The notes under the pieces were generated by a model. It saw only the letters and a program-made list of their open reading frames with translations, did no database searches and was not told the origin of the DNA. This document shows positions 1 through 6,506 of a stretch of DNA of 23,629 bases, in pieces; position 1 is the first letter of the stretch, and every line of letters begins with the position of its first letter. Origin of the DNA: Dehalococcoidia bacterium (lineage in GTDB: Bacteria; Chloroflexota; Dehalococcoidia; Lucifugimonadales; UBA3495); assembly GCA_022823105.1 (NCBI GenBank), contig JAJDXU010000114.1, forward strand, positions 1 to 23,629, read 5' to 3'. The translations under genes were made by a program, and so were the position numbers.

Positions 1-132
1 CCTGATACGGGGCCGGCCTCGTGCCTGATGCGGGGCCGGCCTCGTGCCTGATGCGGGGCCGGCCTCGTGCCTGATGCGGGGCCGGCCTCGTGCCTGATGC
101 GGGGCCGGCCTCGTGCCTGATACGGGGCCGGC
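1..132. repeat. 23-bp tandem repeat array (5.7 units)
   Basis: Five complete 23-bp units start at 1, 24, 47, 70 and 93, and a 17-bp partial unit at 116-132 ends the array. Each begins CCTGATRCGGGGCCGGC. The first and last copies carry A at the R position and the four internal copies carry G; I saw no other differences. Units abut without spacers. Each contains a near-palindrome around GGCCGGCC (CGGGGCC facing GGCCTCG), so each copy could fold into a short GC hairpin. The array starts at the first base of the window and may extend to the left. No coding potential is evident. Confidence 0.95.
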
Positions 133-212
133 ACGACGGGCTGAAAGTGGAACCGGCTCAGCAAGTCTGAACTGCTACGAACGAGTGCAAATCCTTGCCC
201 TACAATGCGGCG

Positions 213-257
213 TATGGTAATTTGATTCGGCAGAATTCGCGCCGCTGCCGTACCATA
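213..257 (+). promoter_or_regulatory. Bulged leader hairpin upstream of the ATPase genes
   Basis: TATGGTA (213-219) pairs with TACCATA (251-257), and CGGCAG (228-233) pairs with CTGCCG (245-250). The right arm is continuous (CTGCCGTACCATA). The left arm is interrupted by 8 unpaired bases (220-227), giving a 13-bp bulged stem with an 11-base loop. It ends 43 bases before the GTG start at 301. It could be an mRNA leader structure or a protein-binding site. No convincing -35/-10 pair was found in 133-300; TACAAT at 201-206 is a possible -10 without a recognisable -35. Confidence 0.45.
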
Positions 258-300
258 GGCGTATATTTGCACGCAAGCATACAGAGGAAGGAGTGCCGCC

Positions 301-1344
301 GTGGATCCACTGCTGGAAGTCAAAAACCTCCAAACATACTTCTTCACCTACGAAGGCGTCGTCAAGGCCGTCGATGACATCACCTATGAGGTGATGCCCG
401 GTGAGACCCTGGGTTTGGTGGGAGAGAGCGGATGCGGCAAAAGCGTGAGCGCCTTGTCGCTGATGCGCCTGATCCCCGATCCCCCGGGTAAAACGATCGG
501 CGGTGAGGTGCTGTTCGACGGGGAAGACATCCTCCAGGTCGATATGGACGACATGCGCCGCATCCGCGGCGCCAAGATGGCCATGGTGTTCCAGGAACCC
601 ATGACCTCCCTCAATCCCGTCCTTACTCTCGACCGCCAACTCACCGAGACCATCCAGCTCCACATGGGCAAGTCCCGTGATGAGGCCCGCCAGGACGCGG
701 TCAACCTGCTGGCTCAGGTGGGTATCCCCGACCCCGAGCGACGCATCCGCCAGTACCCCCACCAGTTCAGCGGCGGCATGCGTCAGCGCGTCATGATTGC
801 CATGGCGCTCAGCTGCAACCCCAAGCTGATCATCGCCGACGAGCCCACCACCGCGTTGGACGTTACCATTCAGGCGCAGATCCTGGAGTTGATGAAGTCG
901 CTCACCGACACCTTGGGCGTGGCGCTCATCATCATCACCCACAACCTGGGCGTCGTGGCGCGTTATGCCGACCGCGTCAACGTGATGTACGCCGGCAAGA
1001 TCATCGAACGCGGATCCGCCCTGGAAATCTACACCAATCCCCGCCATCCCTACACCGTCGGCTTGCTGGACTCCGTGCCCCGGCTTGACCAGCGGTTGAC
1101 CGACGAAGAAGGCAACGCCGCCAAGTTGGTGCCCATTGAGGGCCAGCCGCCCGACCTCGTGAACCTGCCCCAGGGTTGCTCCTTCCGTGCCCGCTGCCGT
1201 TGGGCCGTCGACAAATGCGCCACCGAGGTGCCGCCGCTGATGCCCGTCGAAAGCAACAACAGTGAGGAACCCCACGTGTCAGCCTGCTGGCGTTCCGAAG
1301 AACTCGGAGTACAGGCGCTCAGCTACGCCATGGGAACCGCATAG
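301..1344 (+). CDS. dppD: Oligo/dipeptide ABC transporter ATP-binding protein, DppD/OppD type
   Basis: This is the cytoplasmic ATPase subunit of a peptide/nickel/oligosaccharide-type importer, working as a heterodimer with the DppF-type protein encoded next. The 347-aa length is normal for the family. Visible motifs are Walker A GESGCGKS (41-48), Q-loop Gln98, signature FSGGMRQR (156-163), Walker B ending in DE (180-181), and switch His214. The C-terminal oligopeptide extension carries Cys293, Cys299, Cys306 and Cys329. Such a Cys set is conserved in Dpp/Opp ATPases and has been linked to an iron-sulfur cluster in some members. The start is GTG at 301, with AGGAAGGAG at 285-293 spaced 7 bases upstream. 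The stop is followed after 30 bases by dppF, so the two are almost certainly co-transcribed. The substrate cannot be read from ATPases. No permease gene lies next to the pair within the window. Confidence 0.95.
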   Translation: MDPLLEVKNLQTYFFTYEGVVKAVDDITYEVMPGETLGLVGESGCGKSVSALSLMRLIPDPPGKTIGGEVLFDGEDILQVDMDDMRRIRGAKMAMVFQEPMTSLNPVLTLDRQLTETIQLHMGKSRDEARQDAVNLLAQVGIPDPERRIRQYPHQFSGGMRQRVMIAMALSCNPKLIIADEPTTALDVTIQAQILELMKSLTDTLGVALIIITHNLGVVARYADRVNVMYAGKIIERGSALEIYTNPRHPYTVGLLDSVPRLDQRLTDEEGNAAKLVPIEGQPPDLVNLPQGCSFRARCRWAVDKCATEVPPLMPVESNNSEEPHVSACWRSEELGVQALSYAMGTA

Positions 1345-1374
1345 CGCTCCCATCGCTCCAAGAGGAGTTTGACA

Positions 1375-2415
1375 ATGACGACTGCCGAAATGCCGCAGAC
1401 CGCCCAGACGCAGCCGGGCCACGGCGAGGTCCTGTTGGACGTTCGCGGCCTGAAGATGTACTTCCCCGTCACCTCGGGAATCCTGTTCCAGCGGGCCGTG
1501 GCCCACATCAAGGCCGTGGACGACGTGCATTTCACGGTGCTGCGCGGTGAGACCCTTGGGCTGGTGGGCGAATCCGGTTGCGGCAAGACCACCACCGGCC
1601 GGTGCATCCTGCGCCTATATCGCCCAACCGACGGCGAAATCTGGTTCGACGGCACCGAGATCGCGAATGCCCGAACCAACCAGATGCGCGCCATGCGCCG
1701 CCAGATGCAGATCATCTTCCAGGACCCCTACAGCTCGCTGAACCCCCGCATGACCGCCGGCAACATCATAGGCGAACCCCTGGCCGTTCACGGGCTGGTA
1801 AACAACAAGCGAGAGTACCGTGAGCGCGTCGCCGAGCTGCTGAACAACGTGGGCCTGAACCCGTACATGGCCGACCGCTTCCCCCACGAGTTCAGCGGCG
1901 GACAGCGTCAGCGTATCGGCGTCGCCCGCGCTTTGTCCGTCGACCCGTCTTTCATCGTGTGCGACGAGCCGGTGTCCGCCCTCGACGTTTCCATCCAGGC
2001 CCAGATCATCAACCTCCTGGAGGACCTGCAGGAGCGCTACGACCTGACCTACCTGTTCATCGCCCACGACCTGTCGGTGGTGCGCCACATCAGCGACCGC
2101 GTGGCGGTGATGTACCTCGGCAAGATCGTCGAGATCGCCGACCGCAACGCCATTTACGAGAACCCGCAGCACCCCTACACTCGCGCCCTGCTGTCTGCGG
2201 TTCCCATTCCGGACCCGGTGCTGGACGCCCAGCGCGAGCGCATCATCCTGTCGGGAGAGGTTCCGAGCCCGCTCAACCCGCCCAGCGGCTGCGTGTTCCA
2301 CCCCCGCTGCCCTCTGGCCACCGACGACTGCAACCGCGTGATTCCGGAGGCCCGCGAGGTGCTGCCCGAACACATCGCCGCGTGCATCAACGTGCCGGGG
2401 TACGGGGCTTACTGA
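1375..2415 (+). CDS. dppF: Oligo/dipeptide ABC transporter ATP-binding protein, DppF/OppF type
   Basis: This is the second ATPase of the heterodimeric motor that powers a peptide-type ABC importer at the inner face of the membrane. It has 346 aa from ATG 1375, which has AGAGGAG (1361-1367) at ideal spacing; an upstream TTG at 1369 is less likely. Motifs are Walker A GESGCGKT (65-72), signature FSGGQRQR (173-180), Walker B with DE at 197-198, and switch His231. The C-terminal extension has Cys306, Cys312, Cys319 and Cys337 in the same GC-x5-C-type context as in the preceding protein. An insertion before the first strand (around TSGILFQRAVAHIKAVD, 33-49) is typical of OppF/DppF and separates it from DppD. 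The gene ends the ATPase unit: a strong intrinsic terminator begins 38 bases after the stop codon. Confidence 0.95.
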   Translation: MTTAEMPQTAQTQPGHGEVLLDVRGLKMYFPVTSGILFQRAVAHIKAVDDVHFTVLRGETLGLVGESGCGKTTTGRCILRLYRPTDGEIWFDGTEIANARTNQMRAMRRQMQIIFQDPYSSLNPRMTAGNIIGEPLAVHGLVNNKREYRERVAELLNNVGLNPYMADRFPHEFSGGQRQRIGVARALSVDPSFIVCDEPVSALDVSIQAQIINLLEDLQERYDLTYLFIAHDLSVVRHISDRVAVMYLGKIVEIADRNAIYENPQHPYTRALLSAVPIPDPVLDAQRERIILSGEVPSPLNPPSGCVFHPRCPLATDDCNRVIPEAREVLPEHIAACINVPGYGAY

Positions 2416-2453
2416 CGCAGGAGAGTTGCCGCGCTGCTATCGGATATATCGCC

Positions 2454-2508
2454 GTGCCGGCAGGTTGCGTAGTTTTGACAAGCGCAACCGCCGGCACTAT
2501 TGTTTTTC
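2454..2508 (+). terminator. Intrinsic terminator after the ATPase pair
   Basis: Left arm GTGCCGGC (2454-2461), one bulged A (2462), then GGTTGCG (2463-2469); loop 2470-2482; right arm CGCAACC GCCGGCAC (2483-2497), complementary at all 15 pairs. It is followed by a T-rich tract, TATTGTTTTT (2498-2507). The shape and position fit a rho-independent terminator of the 301-2415 operon. The same bases carry a promoter-like sequence (see the 2475-2503 entry). Confidence 0.85.
2475..2503 (+). promoter_or_regulatory. Sigma-70-type promoter embedded in the terminator
   Basis: A perfect -35 hexamer TTGACA (2475-2480) is followed by a 17-base spacer and TATTGT (2498-2503), which matches the -10 consensus at 4 of 6 positions. 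The -35 lies in the terminator loop, the right arm of the hairpin is the spacer, and the T-tract supplies the -10. Predicted transcription start is near 2510, giving a leader of about 24 bases that includes the GGAGG before the ATG at 2534. Confidence 0.55.
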
Positions 2509-2533
2509 TGTAGCCGAGCGGAGGTTGTCTGCG

Positions 2534-2734
2534 ATGTGGGATAAAATCTTTATGCTGTCAATCGTTGCTTACCTCATCGGTATTCTGGCGTTACTGACGG
2601 GCGAGTACTTGCTGCCCATACTGGGCCCGGTCACCCTGCCGGTGGGCGGCTCCCTGGTGGGGCTCGGCGGTATCGCCGCCGTGGTATCAGGTATCATTTT
2701 AATTCTGGCTACTCCAACGTCACGGCGCAACTGA
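2534..2734 (+). CDS. Small two-helix membrane protein, unknown function
   Basis: This 66-aa protein has two hydrophobic segments (about 5-28 and 35-59) joined by a short Gly/Pro-rich turn, and a basic tail (TSRRN). The start is ATG 2534, chosen because GGAGG lies about 8 bases upstream and the frame upstream of it runs through the terminator. The next ATG follows the TGA stop directly (TGA-ATG), so translational coupling is likely. I do not recognise a family. The very small size, two-helix topology and pairing with another tiny membrane protein suggest an accessory membrane factor, but no function is assigned. Confidence 0.6.
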   Translation: MWDKIFMLSIVAYLIGILALLTGEYLLPILGPVTLPVGGSLVGLGGIAAVVSGIILILATPTSRRN

Positions 2735-2965
2735 ATGGATTTCTACACCAGGGCTGCGCGGATTACGCTGGTCGTGGTGGGGGTGCTTACGCTGATTCCG
2801 ATTATTGCAGGGCTTGCGATAATCGGCTTTTCACTGAACGACCTTTTGAATGTGGACCGATTTCTAGCAATTGTAGGCGCTTTGGGCGGACCGATGGGGT
2901 TCTGGGCTCTCATCGTGCTTTTGTGGAAATGGCGTCACCACGACGACCACCCCGGCAGCAAGTGA
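2735..2965 (+). CDS. Small two-helix membrane protein, unknown function
   Basis: This 76-aa protein has two transmembrane segments (about 10-30 and 43-65) and a polar, His/Asp-containing tail (WRHHDDHPG). It starts on the base after the stop of the preceding small membrane protein, with no room for its own strong ribosome binding site apart from sequence inside the upstream gene, so translation is probably coupled. The SDR gene begins 21 bases after its stop, so the three genes probably form one transcript from the 2475-2503 promoter. The family is not recognised; no enzymatic motif is visible. Confidence 0.6.
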   Translation: MDFYTRAARITLVVVGVLTLIPIIAGLAIIGFSLNDLLNVDRFLAIVGALGGPMGFWALIVLLWKWRHHDDHPGSK

Positions 2966-2986
2966 TTGTTTCGAAGAGGATAAATT

Positions 2987-3754
2987 ATGCGTTTGGAAAA
3001 CAAAACCGCTCTGATTACCGGCGCCAGCCGCAACATTGGCGCCGAGATTGCCCGCACTTTCGCCCGCGAGGGAGCCGACCTGATCCTGAACACGCGGCAG
3101 TCTGTGGAGGACCTGGAGTCCGTGGCCGCGGAATGCCGGGAGCTGGGCGTCAAAACCCACACTGTCATTGGCGACGTGTCCGACCCTGACCGCGTATCCG
3201 CCATGGTCGCGGAGGGCATCGACGCCCTGGGCACAGTCGACGTGCTGGTCAGCAATGTTGCCGTGCGCCCGCACAAGCCGTTTCTGGAAGTGTCGGTGGA
3301 TGAGTGGCAGGACGTGATGGCCACCAACCTGCACGCCTCGTTCTATCTCATGCGCGCCGTGCTGCCCGGGATGCTCGAGCAGGGCTCGGGGAGCATCATC
3401 GCGCTGGGCGGCCAGGCCGCCATCACCGGCCGGCCGGAAACCGCCGTGGTCACCACCGCCAAGACGGGGTTGCTCGGCCTTATCCGCGCCGTTGCCGCCG
3501 AATACGCTGGCCAGGGCGTGCGCGCCAACCTGGTGAACCCCGGTTCAACGGACACGTTCCGCGCGCACCCCGAATGGTACCCCGAGTTCCAGGAGGTGGA
3601 ACGCAACTCCGCGCAGCACCTGAGCTCGATTCCGATGGGACGGCAGGGCACGGTGCAGGACATCGCCAACGCGTGCCTGTTCTACGCCAGCGACGAGTCG
3701 TCCTACATCACCGGCGACCGCATGAACGTGGTCGGTGGCCGCTACATCGTTTAG
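2987..3754 (+). CDS. SDR-fold protein lacking the catalytic Ser and Tyr
   Basis: This 255-aa protein has the length of a classical short-chain dehydrogenase/reductase. The Rossmann nucleotide-binding motif TGASRNIG (11-18) is intact, as are the acidic turn before DVSDP (63-67), the structural Asn114 and the active-site Lys159. The NNAG motif is changed to SNVAV (89-93). The catalytic Ser position is occupied by Gly (LGGQ, 140-143) and the Tyr of YxxxK is Val155 (VTTAK, 155-159). It should therefore bind NAD(P) but may not do standard hydride transfer chemistry, or it may use other residues. The start is ATG 2987 with AGAGGA 7 bases upstream. The family's usual roles (fatty acid, sugar or alcohol redox steps) should not be transferred automatically. 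It ends in the overlapping-stop junction with the ROK gene. Confidence 0.9.
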   Translation: MRLENKTALITGASRNIGAEIARTFAREGADLILNTRQSVEDLESVAAECRELGVKTHTVIGDVSDPDRVSAMVAEGIDALGTVDVLVSNVAVRPHKPFLEVSVDEWQDVMATNLHASFYLMRAVLPGMLEQGSGSIIALGGQAAITGRPETAVVTTAKTGLLGLIRAVAAEYAGQGVRANLVNPGSTDTFRAHPEWYPEFQEVERNSAQHLSSIPMGRQGTVQDIANACLFYASDESSYITGDRMNVVGGRYIV

Positions 3755-4812
3755 GGCGTGAGGCCCGGTTGATCGGGCGCGACCGGCCTTTCCGTTTTCG
3801 ACCACACCAGGCTGGCCGCGCCCACCATTCCCTGGCTGTCCCCCAGAGTGGCGGGAGCCAGCTGGAACCGGCGGTGTCCTGAACTCATCGCCCGCCGGCG
3901 CATTCCGTCTTCGATGCGCCCCAGCAGGTCCAGTTGCATCAGGCCCTGCGTGACGCCTCCGCCCATGACCACCACGTCCGGGTTGAACAGGTTCAGCACG
4001 TTCCCCATCCCCACTATGATGGCGGCCACCGCGTCATTCACCACCTCCAGGGCCACCGCGTCGCCCCGTTCCGCGGCGTTGAACACATCCTCCCCGGTGA
4101 TGGCGGCGTTGGCCTCGTAGGCCAATTGCAGGGGCGCGCCCGGCGTCGCGTTGGCCAACCGGGCCTGCGCCGCCCTGCCGATGGCCGTGCCGGATGCCAT
4201 GGCCTCCAGGCATCCGCTGTTGCCGCAGGCGCAGGCTGGCGCATCGGCCCGGAGATCGATGGTCATGTGCCCGACCTCGGCGGCGGCCCCGGCAGCGCCC
4301 ATGAATATCTCGCCGCGATCAACCACGCCGGCGCCAACACCGGTACTGAACGTAACGAACACCAGGGTTCGGGCCGGCTCATTTTGAGGCGGCATAGGCT
4401 GCCCCGCGCCGTAGTAGCACTCGCCCAACGCGGCCAGATTCGCGTCGTTCCCCACCCAAACCGGCATGTTGAGCATCGGCTCCCACACCTCGGGCAATGT
4501 CACTCCGTTGAGCGCGGGCAGGTTGGGCGACGACAGCAGCATGTTAGTGGCGGCGTCAATCGACCCCGCCAGAGCGATGCCAGCCCCAGCGATGGGCCGT
4601 CCACCGGCATTCCCTTTCGCTTCGAGCAGCAACTCTCCGGCGGCCGTCACCAGTTCATCCTGCAAAGCCCCCGGCTGGTTGGCGACTCGATCCTGCCAGA
4701 GAGGTTGCCCCTGCCGGTCGATCACCGCCGCGCGCGCCCAAGTGCCGCCCCAGTCCATGGCCAGCGCAACCGGGGATTCGGCCAAATTGTGGGGAGATCC
4801 GGTGGCGGTCAT
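3751..4812 (-). CDS. ROK-family sugar kinase (glucokinase-like)
   Basis: This cytoplasmic ATP-dependent kinase probably phosphorylates glucose or a related hexose/N-acetylhexosamine. It has 353 aa, somewhat longer than typical ROK kinases (about 300-320). Visible are the phosphate-binding DWGGT (20-24), sugar-binding NDAN with catalytic Asp123, Glu179 and His182 of the ExGH motif, and the ROK zinc site formed by His182 with Cys194, Cys196 and Cys201 (CACGNSGCLEA). There is no N-terminal helix-turn-helix, so it is a kinase rather than a ROK repressor. The start at ATG 4812 has only a distant GGAG. The 5' end faces the thioredoxin gene across 68 bases that contain an extended -10 element. Its stop TAA lies on the opposite strand of the SDR stop TAG. 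Exact sugar specificity cannot be decided here. Confidence 0.92.
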   Translation of the reverse strand: MTATGSPHNLAESPVALAMDWGGTWARAAVIDRQGQPLWQDRVANQPGALQDELVTAAGELLLEAKGNAGGRPIAGAGIALAGSIDAATNMLLSSPNLPALNGVTLPEVWEPMLNMPVWVGNDANLAALGECYYGAGQPMPPQNEPARTLVFVTFSTGVGAGVVDRGEIFMGAAGAAAEVGHMTIDLRADAPACACGNSGCLEAMASGTAIGRAAQARLANATPGAPLQLAYEANAAITGEDVFNAAERGDAVALEVVNDAVAAIIVGMGNVLNLFNPDVVVMGGGVTQGLMQLDLLGRIEDGMRRRAMSSGHRRFQLAPATLGDSQGMVGAASLVWSKTERPVAPDQPGLTP

Positions 4813-4857
4813 GGCGGTATTGAGTCTCCGGCGCGCTGGCCCAGGATGAATGGACGG

Positions 4858-4866
4858 ATTGTAACA
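4858..4866 (-). promoter_or_regulatory. Candidate extended -10 promoter for the ROK kinase
   Basis: On the minus strand the sequence reads TGTTACAAT, an extended -10 (TGN + TACAAT, 5 of 6 to consensus), 45 bases before the kinase ATG. No good -35 is present, which extended -10 promoters can tolerate. It could free the kinase from the long upstream operon. Confidence 0.35.
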
Positions 4867-4880
4867 CCCGCCCTTGACGG

Positions 4881-5456
4881 TCAGCCGCCGCTCGATTCAG
4901 CGTCGGCCAACAGGCTATCCAACGTCCCCCACAATACTTCCTCCGGCATCGGCCCAACATATTTGCGCTGAATCACCCCGTTGGCATCGATGAAAAACTT
5001 CTCCGGTATGCCGCGCACTCCGTAGTTGAGCGCGATGTCGCCGTCTGGGTCCACGCCCGCCGGGTATTCGATGCCAAACTCCACCAGGAACAGTTGCGCC
5101 GAGTTCTCGGTGTCCCACACGTTGACGCCGACGAACTCCACGGGCCGGTCAGCGTAGGCGGCGTACGCCCGGTTCAGCGCCGCCGATTCCTGCCGGCATG
5201 GAGCGCACCAGGACGCCCAGAAATCAACCATCACAACCTTACCCCGCAGGTCGGACAGCCTGATGGTATCCCCGTTCAACAGCGCCAATGTGAAATCGGC
5301 GGCCGGCGAGTTTTCAATCCGTATTTCGCCGAACTGCTGGTTGATGCCAGCGCCGGCAGGTTGTCCCCGTTGTTGCGTCGCCGCCCACGCCAGCAGGGCG
5401 AACAGGGGAACCAGCGCGAGAGTCGTCCCCAGGATGATCCAATTGCGGCGGGACAT
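4881..5456 (-). CDS. TlpA/ResA/CcmG-type membrane-anchored thioredoxin
   Basis: This is an extracytoplasmic thiol-disulfide oxidoreductase expected to keep apocytochrome c CXXCH thiols reduced for haem attachment. The 191-aa form starts at ATG 5456, which overlaps the TGA of the upstream gene (ATGA). The longer open frame back to 5591 lies inside that gene and is not used. Residues 1-30 are SRR plus one membrane anchor. The AhpC/TSA-thioredoxin fold follows, with WASWCAPC (active-site Cys84 and Cys87) and cis-Pro151 (GIPEKFFID). It is the last gene of the ACIII-Ccm run; its place after CcmH, CcmF and accessory genes supports a cytochrome c maturation role rather than a general disulfide role. 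Confidence 0.93.
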   Translation of the reverse strand: MSRRNWIILGTTLALVPLFALLAWAATQQRGQPAGAGINQQFGEIRIENSPAADFTLALLNGDTIRLSDLRGKVVMVDFWASWCAPCRQESAALNRAYAAYADRPVEFVGVNVWDTENSAQLFLVEFGIEYPAGVDPDGDIALNYGVRGIPEKFFIDANGVIQRKYVGPMPEEVLWGTLDSLLADAESSGG

Positions 5457-6499
5457 CAGGCGGCGGTTTCCGCCGGGCGTCGCCACACTCCCCACGCCAA
5501 CAATCCGGCCAGCGTTGCGGCTACCATGATGGGAATGGCCCCGTACCAGAATCGCGCCTCCGACAGCGGATTGCCCAGCCTGGTTACCCATGACGGCTCC
5601 GGGAGTCCGGACAGTTGCAGGTTGACGCCGGCCCCAGGGGCCAGGTTTTCAGTGCCCCAGACGCGATAGGTAATCTCGCCCAGCGTCAACGACTCCTGCG
5701 CGGGCAACCCTCCGACGCCGATATTGCCGAACTCGTCGGGGATCAACAGACGCAGCGATTCCGCGCCCTGTAGCGTGTTGTCCCGCCATGCGAGCGTGTC
5801 GCCCTGGTAGGGCACCGTGAATGTGAAGCTCACCTGGTGGCGGCCCGGCTGGACGGGCGCGGTGATGGCGAAACCCGTTCCCACGGGAATCACCTCACCG
5901 CCCACCAGGTCGGTTGACACGTCGAGATTTGAGGCCTCGGGCGGCAGGGAAAAGCGCAGGAAGCTGAATTGCCCGATCATGGGCGGAGCGGACAGATCCG
6001 GGACCAGTGTGGTGTTGCTGCGGTTTTCCAGCGTGAACAGCTGCACGGCCGCCATGCGTCGCGTGGCGGTGTCGATGCCGGCGACGATGATGGACTGCTC
6101 GGTGGTCGTTACCACCCCGACGTCCCGCGTCAATTCGTACACGGTGAGCGTCAGGGACTCCGCGGGATCCGACGGCGCGATTACCTGGCTGTACCGCGTG
6201 CCGCCGTAGATTGCGACGACGGCCGCACTACCGCCCTCGGTAATGGGTGGCACGTCGTCAAAGCGGAATGCGCCGTTGGCATCGGTGGTGGTTTCGTAAG
6301 TGTCCACCGAGCCGGAATCGACGCCGAACTGGTGCAGGAGGACGGTGATATTGGCCGGGGTTGCGGCGCCCCGGGTCCCATTGACCAGCGTTCCAGATAC
6401 CGGCGCCGTGGCGGGCGACTGTGCGTACGACCCCACCGGAATCATCGCCGACAGTGCAACCGCCAGCAGGGCGGCCCCCATGACCAGTCGAATAAACAA
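5456..6499 (-). CDS. Secreted, C-terminally anchored beta-rich protein of the ccm cluster
   Basis: This 347-aa protein has a signal peptide (about 1-26, ending SYAQS), an Ig/carboxypeptidase-regulatory-like beta-sandwich region (about 32-115: VSGTLVNGT... DANGAFRFDDVP), a second beta-rich region (about 120-310), and a C-terminal transmembrane helix (about 317-339) followed by a basic stop-transfer WRRP. It should face the cell exterior or periplasm. The start is TTG 6499, preferred because it gives the signal peptide its Arg; ATG 6481 would remove that charge. It lies 7 bases after the coiled-coil gene and overlaps the thioredoxin gene by ATGA, so it is tightly co-translated with redox maturation genes. 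No catalytic motif or Cys pair is seen. A scaffold or haem-delivery helper role is only inferred from position. Confidence 0.8.
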   Translation of the reverse strand: MFIRLVMGAALLAVALSAMIPVGSYAQSPATAPVSGTLVNGTRGAATPANITVLLHQFGVDSGSVDTYETTTDANGAFRFDDVPPITEGGSAAVVAIYGGTRYSQVIAPSDPAESLTLTVYELTRDVGVVTTTEQSIIVAGIDTATRRMAAVQLFTLENRSNTTLVPDLSAPPMIGQFSFLRFSLPPEASNLDVSTDLVGGEVIPVGTGFAITAPVQPGRHQVSFTFTVPYQGDTLAWRDNTLQGAESLRLLIPDEFGNIGVGGLPAQESLTLGEITYRVWGTENLAPGAGVNLQLSGLPEPSWVTRLGNPLSEARFWYGAIPIMVAATLAGLLAWGVWRRPAETAA

Positions 6500-6506
6500 G
6501 GCAGGA

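Noticed and set aside
1..132. Possible CRISPR array
   Set aside because: The 23-bp units abut each other with no spacers, and no cas gene is present.
175..1275. A 366-codon open frame on the minus strand
   Set aside because: Antisense to the DppD-type ATPase, with no recognisable motif.
1369..1374. TTGACA as a -35 element just before dppF
   Set aside because: It overlaps the start codon region and would put any transcription start inside the coding sequence; there is no suitable use for it.
4881..5591. Longer 236-aa version of the thioredoxin
   Set aside because: The extra 45 residues lie inside the upstream gene. ATG 5456 gives an ATGA overlap and a proper N-terminal anchor.
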